A DNA stretch of 44,345 nt. It comes from Actinomycetes bacterium (lineage in GTDB: Bacteria; Actinomycetota; Actinomycetes; Propionibacteriales; Nocardioidaceae). Under the pieces are notes generated by a model. The model was given only the letters and a program-made list of their open reading frames with translations, ran no database searches and had not been told where the DNA came from. A program made the translations under genes and the position numbers. The stretch covers positions 1 through 44,345 of the forward strand of contig JAEWOG010000085.1 in assembly GCA_023460975.1 (NCBI GenBank), in the 5' to 3' direction. Position 1 is the first letter of the stretch. Each line of letters opens with the position of its first letter. Positions 13,886 to 22,374 of the stretch are shown here, piece by piece.

Positions 13886-15427
13886 TCAGAACAGCAGCGC
13901 CGTCCCGGGGTCGGCGAGGATCCCGGCGACATCGGCGAGGAACTGCGATCCGGCCGCCCCGTCAATGTGACGGTGGTCGAACGACAGGGCCAGCGTGGTC
14001 ACGTCGCGGACGACGATGTCGCCCGTTGCCTCGTCGACCCACGGCCGCTTGTTGACCGCACCGAACGCGATGATGGCCGACTCGCCCGGGTTGATGATCG
14101 GGGTGCCGGCATCGACACCGAAGACCCCGACGTTGGTGATGGTGAACGTGCCGCCGGCCATCTCGGCAGGCTGCGTACGCCCCTCGCGCGCCGTCGCCGT
14201 GAGGTCGCCCAGCGCGGAGGCCAATTCCATCATCGACATGGCGTCGGCGTCCTTGACGTTCGGAACGACCAACCCCCTCGGAGTGGCGGCCGCGATGCCG
14301 AGGTTGACGTACCCCTTGAGGACGACGTCGCCCGCCGAGTCGTCCCAGTACGAGTTGATCACCGGAGTGCGGCGCATCGCCAGGATGCAGGCGCGTGCCA
14401 GCACGAGCAGCGGGGACACCTTGAGGTCACCGAACTCACGGCGCGCCTTCAGCCGCTCCACGAACTGCATCGTCGCCGTCACGTCGACGGTGATCCACTC
14501 CGTGACGTGGGGGCTGGTGAAGGCCGACGTGCTCATCGCCTGAGCCATCATCTTGCGCACGCCCTTGATCGGCTCGCGCACCTCCCGGGCCCCACCCATC
14601 GCGGCCACGCCGGGCCGGCCGAGGTCCTCGTACGCCTGCGGCATGGGGGCGCGCTCGGAGGAACCCGCCGCCGCGCCCTGCACGTCGTCGCGCGTGATGA
14701 CGCCACCGTCTCCGGTCGGTGTCACGCTGCGGAGGTCGACACCCAGGTCCTTCGCGAGCTTGCGTACGGGCGGCTTGGCCAGGGGGCGCAACTCGGCGTC
14801 GGAGGCCGCGGGGACGGCGGCGGCAGACGCTGCGGCGGCAGACGCTGGGGCTGATGGCGCTGGGGCGGACGGCGCGGCGTGCGCCGGAACCGCCTCTTCG
14901 TGAGCCGGCGAGACCGCCTGCGACTGCGCACCACCGGGCGAGAAGGCGCCCTGGACCTGCATCTGCGTCTGGGCGCCCGCCTCCGTGGACGGGGAGGCCG
15001 AGCCCCGGCGTGCGCGACGCTGCGGACCGCGATCAGCCTTGATGCGACCGACCAACGACTCGCCCTCCTTGCTGCCGCTGGCGGCAGGGTTGGACAGGTC
15101 GATGTCCATCGGCTCGGCCGGGGCGGCCTCGTCGCCCGCCTTCTGGGCCATGCCCAGGTAGGGGTCCGACTCGGTCTGCTCCGCCACGGCGGCACCGTCG
15201 CCGATCAGGATGATCGGAGTGCCGACCTCGACCATCTCGCCCACCGCGACCAGGATGCCCTGCACGGTCCCGGCGTACGGCGAGGGCAGCTCGACGATCG
15301 ACTTGGCCGTCTCGATCTCGCAGATGATGTCGTTGATCTCGACCGTGTCGCCCTCGGCGACCTTCCAGGACACGATCTCGGCCTCGGTGAGACCTTCGCC
15401 CACATCGGGCAGCTTGAACTCAGCCAT
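13886..15427 (-). CDS. Dihydrolipoamide acyltransferase (E2) of a 2-oxoacid dehydrogenase complex
   Basis: A 513-aa E2. Lipoyl domain 1-80 with the lipoylated K42 in ETAKSIVEL. A long Ala/Pro-rich flexible linker follows. The peripheral subunit-binding domain is at PLAKPPVRKLAKDLGVD...GGVITRDDV. The C-terminal catalytic domain (about 285-513) has its active site in FDHRHIDG (H485, D489). There is a single lipoyl domain, as in branched-chain complexes; pyruvate-type E2s often have more. It transfers the acyl group from lipoamide to CoA. GAGGGAG lies upstream of ATG 15427. It is the third gene of the E1alpha-E1beta-E2 operon (11-bp gap after E1beta). No E3 gene is present here. Confidence 0.92.
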   Translation of the reverse strand: MAEFKLPDVGEGLTEAEIVSWKVAEGDTVEINDIICEIETAKSIVELPSPYAGTVQGILVAVGEMVEVGTPIILIGDGAAVAEQTESDPYLGMAQKAGDEAAPAEPMDIDLSNPAASGSKEGESLVGRIKADRGPQRRARRGSASPSTEAGAQTQMQVQGAFSPGGAQSQAVSPAHEEAVPAHAAPSAPAPSAPASAAAASAAAVPAASDAELRPLAKPPVRKLAKDLGVDLRSVTPTGDGGVITRDDVQGAAAGSSERAPMPQAYEDLGRPGVAAMGGAREVREPIKGVRKMMAQAMSTSAFTSPHVTEWITVDVTATMQFVERLKARREFGDLKVSPLLVLARACILAMRRTPVINSYWDDSAGDVVLKGYVNLGIAAATPRGLVVPNVKDADAMSMMELASALGDLTATAREGRTQPAEMAGGTFTITNVGVFGVDAGTPIINPGESAIIAFGAVNKRPWVDEATGDIVVRDVTTLALSFDHRHIDGAAGSQFLADVAGILADPGTALLF

Positions 15428-15438
15428 CTCGCTCCCTC

Positions 15439-16416
15439 TCAGAACGCCAGCGTCCGGTCGACCGCATCCAGCACCCGGTCCAGGTCGGGCAGCCACTCCT
15501 CCTCGATCCGCGACGGCGGGTACGGGGTGTCGGGCGCGCCGACGCGGAGCACCGGGGCCTCCAGCGAGTAGAAGCACTGCTCGGTGATCCGGGCGGCCAG
15601 CTCGGCGCCCATGCCGAGGTTGACGTGGGCCTCGTGGACCACGATGGAGCGGCCCGTGCGGCGCACGGAGTCGTACACCGGACCCATGTCGAGCGGGGAC
15701 AGGGTGCGCAGGTCGATGACCTCCAGCGACGTGCCCTCGCCCGCCGCGGCCTCCGCAGCCTTGAGGGCCGTCTTGACCGTGGGCCCGTACGCCAGCAGCG
15801 TGGCGTCGGAGCCCCGGCGTACGACGCGCGAACTGAACAGCGGGTCAGGCGTGGCGCTCTCGTCGAGCTCGGCTTTGTCGGCGTGGTACTGCCGCTTCGG
15901 CTCCAGGAAGATGACCGGATCGTCGTGCGCGATCGCCTGCTGGATCATCCAGTACCCGTCGACCGGGTTCGAGCACGCGACGACCTTCAGGCCCGGCGTG
16001 TGCGCGAACTGCGCCTCCGGCGACTCGCTGTGGTGCTCGACCGCGCCGATGCCTCCGCCGAAGGGGATGCGGATGACCATCGGCATCCTCACCTTGCCCT
16101 GCGAGCGGTAGGTGAACTTCGCGACCTGGCACACGATCTGGTCGTACGCGGGGTAGACGAAGCCGTCGAACTGGATCTCGACGACGGGCCGGTATCCCCG
16201 CAGCGCCATGCCCACCGCGGTGCCCACGATGCCCGACTCAGCCAGCGGCGAGTCGATGACGCGGTCCTCACCGAAGTCCTTCTGCAGGCCGTCGGTGATG
16301 CGGAAGACGCCACCCAACTTGCCGACGTCCTCGCCCATGATGAGGACCTTGTCGTCGGCCTCCATCGCCTTGCGCAGGCCCATGTTGAGCCCCTTGGCCA
16401 AGGTGATCTTCGACAT
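15439..16416 (-). CDS. 2-oxoacid dehydrogenase E1 component, beta subunit
   Basis: A 325-aa transketolase-like beta subunit. Motifs are LIMGEDVGKLGGVFRIT (the conserved E in GEDVG contacts the thiazolium cofactor), DSPLAESGIVGTAVGMAL, EIQFDGFVYPAYDQIV, and GGGIGAVEHHSESPEAQFAHTPGL with the catalytic-region His pair. The transketolase C-terminal domain includes VIDLRTLSPLD and EAHVNLGMGAELAARI. The ATG shares one base with the E1alpha stop (TGATG), so the two are translationally coupled. It forms an alpha2beta2 E1. Similarity is to branched-chain and pyruvate dehydrogenases alike. Confidence 0.93.
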   Translation of the reverse strand: MSKITLAKGLNMGLRKAMEADDKVLIMGEDVGKLGGVFRITDGLQKDFGEDRVIDSPLAESGIVGTAVGMALRGYRPVVEIQFDGFVYPAYDQIVCQVAKFTYRSQGKVRMPMVIRIPFGGGIGAVEHHSESPEAQFAHTPGLKVVACSNPVDGYWMIQQAIAHDDPVIFLEPKRQYHADKAELDESATPDPLFSSRVVRRGSDATLLAYGPTVKTALKAAEAAAGEGTSLEVIDLRTLSPLDMGPVYDSVRRTGRSIVVHEAHVNLGMGAELAARITEQCFYSLEAPVLRVGAPDTPYPPSRIEEEWLPDLDRVLDAVDRTLAF

Positions 16417-17570
16417 CAGTGGCTCCCCTCGAAGCTGTCGAGGTACGCCGCGTACTCATCACGCTGGGTGGCGAGCTCGTCGGTGATCTCGGTGAACACC
16501 TGGTCGAAGCCGACCAGCGGGCTCGGGTCCGGCAACGCCTTGCACCCCTCGCGCAGCCGGTGACCGAGGTCGTCGGCCTCGGCCTTGAGGTCGGCGAGGT
16601 AGGCGTCGTCCACCAGCCCGTTGCGGCGCAGGTACGCCTCCACGCGGCTGATCGGGTCGCGCAGCTTCCACTTCTCCACGTCGTCCGTGAGGCGGTACCG
16701 GGTCGGATCGTCCGTCGTGGTGTGCGCGCCCATCCGGTAGGTGTAGGCCTCCACGAACGTCGGCCCCTGACCCTCACGCGCCCGCTGCAACGCGGCCCGG
16801 GTGACCGCGTACGTGGCCAGCACGTCGTTGCCGTCGACCCGAATGCCGGGGAAGCCGAAGCCCAGCGCCCGCTGGTAGAGCGGGATCCGGGTCTGCCGCT
16901 CGATGGGCTCGGAGATGGCCCACTGGTTGTTCTGGCAGAAGAACACGACGGGCGCGTTGTAGGAGGCCGCGAAGATGAAGCCCTCGTTGACGTCGCCCTG
17001 CGAGGTGGCGCCGTCACCGAAGTGCGCGAGCACCGCCGCATCGCGGTCTGGGTCGCCGGTGCCGACGACGCCGTCGCGCTGCATGCCCATCGCGTAGCCC
17101 GTCGCGTGCAACACCTGGGCGCCGATCACGATCGTGTAGAGCCCGAAGTTGGCCTCCTTCGGGTCCCAGCTGCCCTGGTCGACGCCGCGGAACAGTCCGA
17201 GCAGCTTGAGCGGGTCCAGCCCGCGGCACCAGGCCACGCCGTGCTCGCGGTAGGTCGGGAAGACGTAGTCCTGCGGCCGCAATGCGCGGCCGGCGCCGAT
17301 CTGAGCAGCCTCCTGCCCCAGCAACTGGGCCCAGATGCCCAGCTCGCCGTGGCGCTGCAGCGCCGTTGCCTCGACGTCGAGGCGGCGCACCAGGACCATG
17401 TCCCGGTGCAGGCCGATGAGTTCCTCGGCGCTGAAGTCCATGTCGAACTCGGGGTGGTGGACCCGCTCGCCCTCCGGGGTGAGCAGTTGGACGAGCTCGG
17501 GTCCTCCGTCACTCTGGGAGGGGCCGAACACCTCCGCCAGGTCCGGGCCGAAGCCATTGCTGGGCGTCAT
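16416..17570 (-). CDS. 2-oxoacid dehydrogenase E1 component, alpha subunit (branched-chain or pyruvate type)
   Basis: A 384-aa thiamine diphosphate-binding alpha subunit. The ThDP/Mg motif runs from GDGATSQGDVNEGF to CQNNQWAIS. YRMGAHTTTDDPTRYR resembles the phosphorylation-loop region of branched-chain enzymes. The long N-terminal arm before the core (EFDMDFSAEELIGLHRDM) also fits BCKDH-type E1alpha. The actual substrate (pyruvate or branched-chain 2-oxoacids) cannot be decided here. ATG 17570 is chosen because AAGGAGAA lies about 5 nt upstream; an in-frame start further upstream would add a non-conserved leader. First gene of the operon. Confidence 0.92.
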   Translation of the reverse strand: MTPSNGFGPDLAEVFGPSQSDGGPELVQLLTPEGERVHHPEFDMDFSAEELIGLHRDMVLVRRLDVEATALQRHGELGIWAQLLGQEAAQIGAGRALRPQDYVFPTYREHGVAWCRGLDPLKLLGLFRGVDQGSWDPKEANFGLYTIVIGAQVLHATGYAMGMQRDGVVGTGDPDRDAAVLAHFGDGATSQGDVNEGFIFAASYNAPVVFFCQNNQWAISEPIERQTRIPLYQRALGFGFPGIRVDGNDVLATYAVTRAALQRAREGQGPTFVEAYTYRMGAHTTTDDPTRYRLTDDVEKWKLRDPISRVEAYLRRNGLVDDAYLADLKAEADDLGHRLREGCKALPDPSPLVGFDQVFTEITDELATQRDEYAAYLDSFEGSH

Positions 17571-17857
17571 CGGTTCTCCTTCGCAGCTGGGCGGCGCGTG
17601 CGGGGTCTCCGCGTACGCCGTCATGCCGACCACGGTCCTCGGCTGTGACCTGGACCACTTCTGGGAATCAACCTAGCCGTCCGTACCCGCGCACACCAAT
17701 GCCGGATGACGGTTGCGCGCAGCCCGCGCGACCCCAGCGAAAATGCCCACCGGCTCCGCACGCGGGAAGTCGTACGGAGCCGGCGGGCAAGCCCGCCCGG
17801 TGAGGATGGGGATCACCCGGCCCTGAGGGCCGGACGAGGCCGGGCGGGGGGTGGGGA
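17571..17857. other. Intergenic region upstream of the E1alpha gene, with hairpins
   Basis: 287 bp without a gene. CCGGCTCCG (17750-17758) and CGGAGCCGG (17775-17783) form an inverted repeat. GGCGGGC-AA-GCCCGCC (17782-17797) is a compact stem. The promoter of the E1alpha-E1beta-E2 operon should lie in the 17575-17740 part, but no convincing -10/-35 pair was found. Confidence 0.4.
17817..17833 (-). terminator. Hairpin terminator after the secreted-protein gene
   Basis: CCGGCCC-TGA-GGGCCGG forms a perfect 7-bp stem with a 3-nt loop, 25 nt beyond the stop at 17858 in the direction of transcription. It has no T-tract. Confidence 0.55.
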
Positions 17858-20266
17858 TCAAACGCGCCAGCGGCTGGCCAGAGACGCCATCCGTGCGGTG
17901 GCCGCGGTCCGCAGACCGGTCTCCGGGAGGGTCTCGGGCGCCCGGCAACGCTTCGGGACGCGCACCCTGTCGAGCACCCTTGACCCGATCTTCAGCGTCG
18001 CCCTGGCCCGCGGGGCGCCCCGCATCTGCACCCGCTTCGCCTTGAGCGAGCCGACCGTGACGTGCTTGGTCCGCTTGCCGACCTTGAGCGAGTAGCGCAC
18101 GCGCTCACCCGACTCGTTGAGCATCTTGGCCGTCACGGTGCCCTGGCAGGAGACCTTGAGGCTTCCGACCGCCTTGCCGTACGACTCGCCCGGCAACACC
18201 TCCGTGCCGCACGCCTCCACCATCGCCTGATCGCTCGGATCAGCGCCGACGGTCAGGTCGACGAAGGCGGTGTTGGTCCACGCGACGCACGCCCCCTCGG
18301 CTCCGCCCGCGAGCGTCAGGTCGTAGGTGTAGGTCCGCACCAGGCCCGGCTCCCAGACGAGGTCCTCGGCGAGCACGATCCGCTGGCCCGGGACGGTCTT
18401 GTCATCGATCACGTCGACGACCTTGTTGGTCTCGGCACGCACACCCAGGACGGCGTGCGCGGAGTCGTTGACCGTGGCGCTGGTCGCCTCGCCGGGCGGA
18501 TCCCAGGCGAACGACGCCGTCACGGCCCCGCCCTCTGCGGCTGCCGCTCCGAGCGTGCAGGTGAAGGGCACCGTTGCGGTCGCACCCGGGGCCACGGTGA
18601 CCCCCGCGCCCGCCGCGGTGCAGACCGTGCCGTCGCCGAAGGTGTTGGCCAGGCTCACGGTCCCGCTGAGCGCGCCCTCGGCGTACTCGGCGGGATTGGC
18701 GACGGTGACGACGCCCGCGACCCGGTGACCCGACGTGGTCCGCTCGCCGGCCCGGACGGTGACGGTGTAGGTGAAGGTGGCCGTTCCCGTCGCCGCGTCG
18801 ACGGTGCGACGCGTCGCGTCCACGTCCTTGACGATGCTCCAGGGGTAGGTCCGCTCGAGGTCACCCACGACGGTCACGTCGATGACGGGCGCCGCCTCGG
18901 CGCACACGGTGACCGTCTCGGTGTCGCTGACGCCGCCGCTGCGCGGCCCCTGCCCTGAGATCGGCTGCACGGTGGCCGTGTTGGGGTACTCGGTGCACTC
19001 CCCGGGCGGGGAGGTGAGGTCGCGGGTGTAGGTGAACGTGCGCGGCCCGTCGGCGGCCTGCATCAGCACCCCGTCCGGCCCGGTGCCGTCGATGTCGACC
19101 ATCGAGTCGGTCACCCACGCGCTGCCGTTCGTCGTCTCGACGGTGGCGTCCGCGTACGAGTAGGGCGCCTCGCCGCTGGCCTGCCCGTCGGTGTCGGGGT
19201 AGTTCGCGGCGTTCCACGTGACGGTGGCCCGGTTGGTGCCCGATCCCGTCGGCGTGCCCGCGGGGTCGTCGCAGGAGTACTCGACCACGAGGGTGCCGTG
19301 GGCTGGGACCGTACGGCCGTCCCCGCCGCCCTCGATCGTGCAGGAGGCGTCACTGAGCTGGTCGGCGATGCTCACGTCGGTGAAGTCGACCGCGTTCGGG
19401 TTCGTGACGGTGATGGCACCGAAGACGCGGAAGTTCCCCGTCGCTCCGGGCGAAGGAGTCACCGTCACCGAGTACGTGGCGCGCGCCGTGCCGTCAGGCC
19501 CGACGTAGATGCGGTGGCTGTCGACGTCCTTGACGATCGCCCATTCCCAGTCGCGCGCGTACGACGTGGCGGCCGTCTTGGACACGGACAGGTCCGCCAG
19601 CGGCGTGGGCTTCTTCTTGTTCTTCACGATGCACTTCATCGCGGCGCCCGACTTGCCCTTGAAGGAGAACGTCGCCGACTCGGCATCCTCGTCCACCCTC
19701 ACCGACTTGCCACCGACGGTGCACTGGGCACCGTAGAAGTAGTAGCCAGGCTTCATCGTCTCCTGGATCGTGATCGTCGGTGCGGCTCCCTGCGGTCCGG
19801 TGTACGTGGTCGAGGTGAAGCCCGCCGCGCCGTCAACGGTCGCGGTGGCAGGGAAAGTGCCCACTGCACCGACGCTGGCGCTGCCGGTGAAGTTCCAGCC
19901 ATTGACCTCCTCGGGAGAGGTCAACCACGTGCCGTCCAGGTCCCTGACCCGCTTCTGCACGGTGAGCTTGCTCTCGCACTGACCCGACCCGGCACCACAT
20001 CCCTCGGAGCCAGCCGGGGCTCGACTGCCCTTGCGGGGCTTGCCCTTGGCGACCCCTGACTTCGCCGCACCGTGGGCGTTGCCGCCCGCCGTGGCTGCTG
20101 CCTTCTTGCCCGCAGCGCCTTGTCCACTGGCCTGCGCGGGCGCCAGAGCGGCGACTGGGATCACCAGCGCCGTCAGTGCCGCCACCACCGAGACCATCCG
20201 GGCTGCGCGCCCGGATCGCGTCCTCCTGCGCGAAGCGCCCACCACGCTTGCACTCCTGACTGCCAT
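17858..20266 (-). CDS. Secreted repeat protein with an LPETG motif but no C-terminal membrane helix
   Basis: An 802-aa exported protein. It has a basic N-terminus and signal peptide (MVSVVAALTALVIPVAALAPAQA, cleavage near residue 47), then a Lys/Ala/Gly-rich stretch. Next is a SpaA/prealbumin-like domain (about 97-220, from KLTVQKRVRDLDGTW, with paired Cys). Two homologous beta-sandwich units follow, marked by WEWAIVKDVDSHR and YPWSIVKDVDATR, each continuing into VTVTNP or VTVANP strands and a late Cys pair. A small basic domain (SLKVSCQGTVTAKML) precedes the tail. LPETG lies at 780-784, but only 18 residues (LRTAATARMASLASRWRV) remain and they are not a membrane helix, so normal sortase anchoring is doubtful. 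GAGGAG lies 8 nt before ATG 20266. Surface adhesion or a structural role is a guess. Confidence 0.85.
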   Translation of the reverse strand: MAVRSASVVGASRRRTRSGRAARMVSVVAALTALVIPVAALAPAQASGQGAAGKKAAATAGGNAHGAAKSGVAKGKPRKGSRAPAGSEGCGAGSGQCESKLTVQKRVRDLDGTWLTSPEEVNGWNFTGSASVGAVGTFPATATVDGAAGFTSTTYTGPQGAAPTITIQETMKPGYYFYGAQCTVGGKSVRVDEDAESATFSFKGKSGAAMKCIVKNKKKPTPLADLSVSKTAATSYARDWEWAIVKDVDSHRIYVGPDGTARATYSVTVTPSPGATGNFRVFGAITVTNPNAVDFTDVSIADQLSDASCTIEGGGDGRTVPAHGTLVVEYSCDDPAGTPTGSGTNRATVTWNAANYPDTDGQASGEAPYSYADATVETTNGSAWVTDSMVDIDGTGPDGVLMQAADGPRTFTYTRDLTSPPGECTEYPNTATVQPISGQGPRSGGVSDTETVTVCAEAAPVIDVTVVGDLERTYPWSIVKDVDATRRTVDAATGTATFTYTVTVRAGERTTSGHRVAGVVTVANPAEYAEGALSGTVSLANTFGDGTVCTAAGAGVTVAPGATATVPFTCTLGAAAAEGGAVTASFAWDPPGEATSATVNDSAHAVLGVRAETNKVVDVIDDKTVPGQRIVLAEDLVWEPGLVRTYTYDLTLAGGAEGACVAWTNTAFVDLTVGADPSDQAMVEACGTEVLPGESYGKAVGSLKVSCQGTVTAKMLNESGERVRYSLKVGKRTKHVTVGSLKAKRVQMRGAPRARATLKIGSRVLDRVRVPKRCRAPETLPETGLRTAATARMASLASRWRV

Positions 20267-20625
20267 GACCCGAACTCCTCATCCCCATGAGCGCGCCCGG
20301 ACGGGCGCGTACTGAGCGCTCGAACGCCGTCGTTCGGACGCACGTCACGGCAAAGGACGCGCACGGCCAGCCCGAAACCCAGTCGGCACCGGAACCCCTC
20401 CCGGTGACGTCAACCCCTTGCAGTCACGACGGGGCCAGAGTGACAAGGTGGGTACGGCCAAGGGGAGTGCCCACGAAGAACATGCGATCTTTCTTCGCCA
20501 CCTCTGCGGCTTGTTGCCGGGGAACCGGTGGCGTGGACCAGACCACATGGGCTTAGCCCCGAGGGATCATAACCCTCGGGGCCAGATGACCCGTTCGGGT
20601 CAGGCGTCGTCGTCCGTACGGGCCA
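20267..20625. other. 359-bp intergenic region: MFS terminators and long upstream region of the secreted-protein gene
   Basis: The right part holds two hairpins (see 20557-20602). The remainder is upstream of the secreted-protein gene on the minus strand. It contains an inverted repeat CGAAGAA (20474-20480) / TTCTTCG (20491-20497) with a 10-nt loop and a TTGACG -35-like word on the minus strand near 20412-20417. I compared it by eye with known riboswitch cores and could not assign one. Confidence 0.4.
20557..20602 (-). terminator. Tandem hairpin terminators after the MFS gene
   Basis: TGACCCG-TT-CGGGTCA (20587-20602) and CCCCGAGGG-ATCATAA-CCCTCGGGG (20557-20581) are two perfect stems (7 and 9 bp), 24-70 nt past the MFS stop. 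They separate it from the secreted-protein gene transcribed in the same direction. Confidence 0.7.
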
Positions 20626-22158
20626 TCAGGCCGCGTCGCGCAGCGCGCGGCGCGCCATGGCGGCGATGCCCAGGCTGAAGAGGCACCCGACGCCAGCGAT
20701 GAGCAACACCCCGTGGTCGAAGGCCGTGGCCGCCGACGCGAGCAGGGCATCCGCCAGATCGGCCGGAAGCTGCTCGGCCACGGCGAACGCTCCACCCAAG
20801 GTGTCGTCCGCCTGCGCCGCGAGATCAGCAGGCACGCCCGCCGGGATCTCGAGGCCCGTACGGAAGGCCACGTTGAGCAACGTGCCCAGCACGGCGGTCC
20901 CGAGCACCGCACCGACCTCGTACGCCGTCTCCGACACCGCCGACGCGGCACCGGCCTTGGCCGGAGGGACTGCCGACAGGGCGAGGTCGTTGGAGATCGT
21001 CTCCGCCATGCCCACACCGGCCGACAGGATCATGAACCCGATCAGCAGCGCCACCAGCGCCCCGCCGGAGCCACCCACGGCGACCACCGCGTACCCGAGC
21101 GCGTTGAGCAGGAGGCCCGCCACGACCACGCGGCGCGGACCCCAGCGGCGGGTCGCGGGCACGGCGAGCAGGCCGAAGGTCACCGTCAGCACCAGCCCCG
21201 GGATCATCAGCACCGCGGCCTGCATCGGCGATCGGCCCGCGATGAGCTGCACGTGCTGGCTGAGGAAGTAGATGAAGCCGACGAACGCGAAGACGCTGAC
21301 CAGGTTGACCACCAGCGCGCCGGAGAAGATGCGGTTGCCGAACAGGCGTACGTCCAGCATGGGGTGCTCTGCGGCGAGCATCCGGCGTACGAACGCGACG
21401 CCGGAGACGATGGCCACGACGCCGACAGCCACGGCCGGCAGCCAGCCCTCGCCCGAGCCCGCGGTCTTGACGGCGAGGACGAACGCGCCCAGGGCCGCCG
21501 TCACCAGCGCGATGCCGATCGGGTCGACGGGGCCGGGATGCGGGTCCTTGTACTCGGGCAGCAGCAGCGGGCCGAGCACCAGCAGGGGCACGAGCACCGG
21601 CACGGCCATGAGGAAGATGGAGCTCCACGTGTAGTGCTCCAGCAGCCACCCGCCGGCGAGCGGGCCGAGGGCGGCACCACCCGAGAAGCCGGCCGCCCAG
21701 ATCGCGATCGCGCGCCGGCGCTCGGAGTCGTCGGTGAAGATGTTGCGGATCAGCGACAGGGTCGCGGGCATCAGCATCGCGCCGAAGAAACCCAGGGCGG
21801 CGCGGGCGACGATCAACCACGCGGCGTCGGGAGCGAAGGCCGCCGCTGCCGAGACCGCGGCGAACCCGGTGGCTCCGATCAGCAGGATGCGGCGGCGGCC
21901 GATGCGATCGCCGAGCGCGCCCATCGCGACGAGCAGGGCGGCGAGGACGAGCGGGTAGACGTCGATGATCCACAGCAGCTGGTTGCCGCTCGGCTGCAGG
22001 TCGCGCGCCAGCGACGGCACCGCGAAGGTCAGCGCCGTGTTGTCGACCGAGATCAGCAGCACGGGGAACATCAGGACGACCAGGGCCGCCCAGCGTCGCT
22101 TCGCGGAGCCTCGCAGGGATTCCTGGGAGGTCGCGGGACGCAGGTCGGTCAGAGTCAT
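20626..22158 (-). CDS. DHA2-family (14-TMS) MFS drug/antiseptic efflux transporter
   Basis: A 510-aa proton-driven exporter of the QacA/SmvA/LfrA type. TM1 motif VDNTALTFAVPSLARDL matches the DHA2 motif D1. Motif A is GALGDRIGRRRILLIG after TM2; motif C (antiporter) lies in GFSGGAALGPLAGGWLLE. About 14 hydrophobic helices are present, with an extended loop (about 425-470) before TM14. It is divergent from a TetR gene and has a TetR-like palindrome next to its start, so it is probably substrate-induced. The start is ATG 22158, 7 nt after a TACAGT -10 element. Substrate unknown. Confidence 0.92.
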   Translation of the reverse strand: MTLTDLRPATSQESLRGSAKRRWAALVVLMFPVLLISVDNTALTFAVPSLARDLQPSGNQLLWIIDVYPLVLAALLVAMGALGDRIGRRRILLIGATGFAAVSAAAAFAPDAAWLIVARAALGFFGAMLMPATLSLIRNIFTDDSERRRAIAIWAAGFSGGAALGPLAGGWLLEHYTWSSIFLMAVPVLVPLLVLGPLLLPEYKDPHPGPVDPIGIALVTAALGAFVLAVKTAGSGEGWLPAVAVGVVAIVSGVAFVRRMLAAEHPMLDVRLFGNRIFSGALVVNLVSVFAFVGFIYFLSQHVQLIAGRSPMQAAVLMIPGLVLTVTFGLLAVPATRRWGPRRVVVAGLLLNALGYAVVAVGGSGGALVALLIGFMILSAGVGMAETISNDLALSAVPPAKAGAASAVSETAYEVGAVLGTAVLGTLLNVAFRTGLEIPAGVPADLAAQADDTLGGAFAVAEQLPADLADALLASAATAFDHGVLLIAGVGCLFSLGIAAMARRALRDAA

Positions 22159-22165
22159 GCGGATA

Positions 22166-22171
22166 ACTGTA
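22166..22171 (-). promoter_or_regulatory. -10 element TACAGT for the MFS gene
   Basis: TACAGT on the minus strand ends 7 nt before ATG 22158 and abuts the palindrome at 22171-22184. Repressor binding there would block the promoter. Confidence 0.5.
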
Positions 22172-22184
22172 CCGTCTGGACGGT
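22171..22184. promoter_or_regulatory. Candidate TetR operator
   Basis: ACCGTC-TG-GACGGT is a perfect 6+6 palindrome in the MFS/tetR divergent region, immediately upstream of the MFS -10. The size and symmetry suit a TetR dimer. The rest of 22159-22374 shows no second obvious copy. Confidence 0.6.
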
Positions 22185-22362
22185 TAAGAAATCACGATCG
22201 CCGAGGACGTGATCTCCGCCTCGTCGGGCTTCTCGTACGGCTCCCGCCCGGCCCGAGCCGCGACTACCGCGCCCTCGTGCGTACTGCTGCATGGTTGTGA
22301 CGGCGCTCCAGTGCGGATAACCCCGCTTTACATGGAAGTAGGGGGCGGGCAAGCCCTGCGGC

Positions 22363-22368
22363 TACCCT
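22363..22368 (+). promoter_or_regulatory. -10 element TACCCT for the tetR gene
   Basis: TACCCT ends 6 nt before ATG 22375, consistent with a leaderless start. Confidence 0.4.
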
Positions 22369-22374
22369 CGCGCC

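Noticed and set aside
17571..17640. In-frame upstream start of the E1alpha gene near 17633
   Set aside because: The added residues are not conserved-looking, and AAGGAGAA sits at the right distance from ATG 17570.
20403..20560. c-di-GMP, ydaO or SAM riboswitch upstream of the secreted-protein gene
   Set aside because: A few short words resemble riboswitch cores, but the required conserved segments and order are not present by eye.
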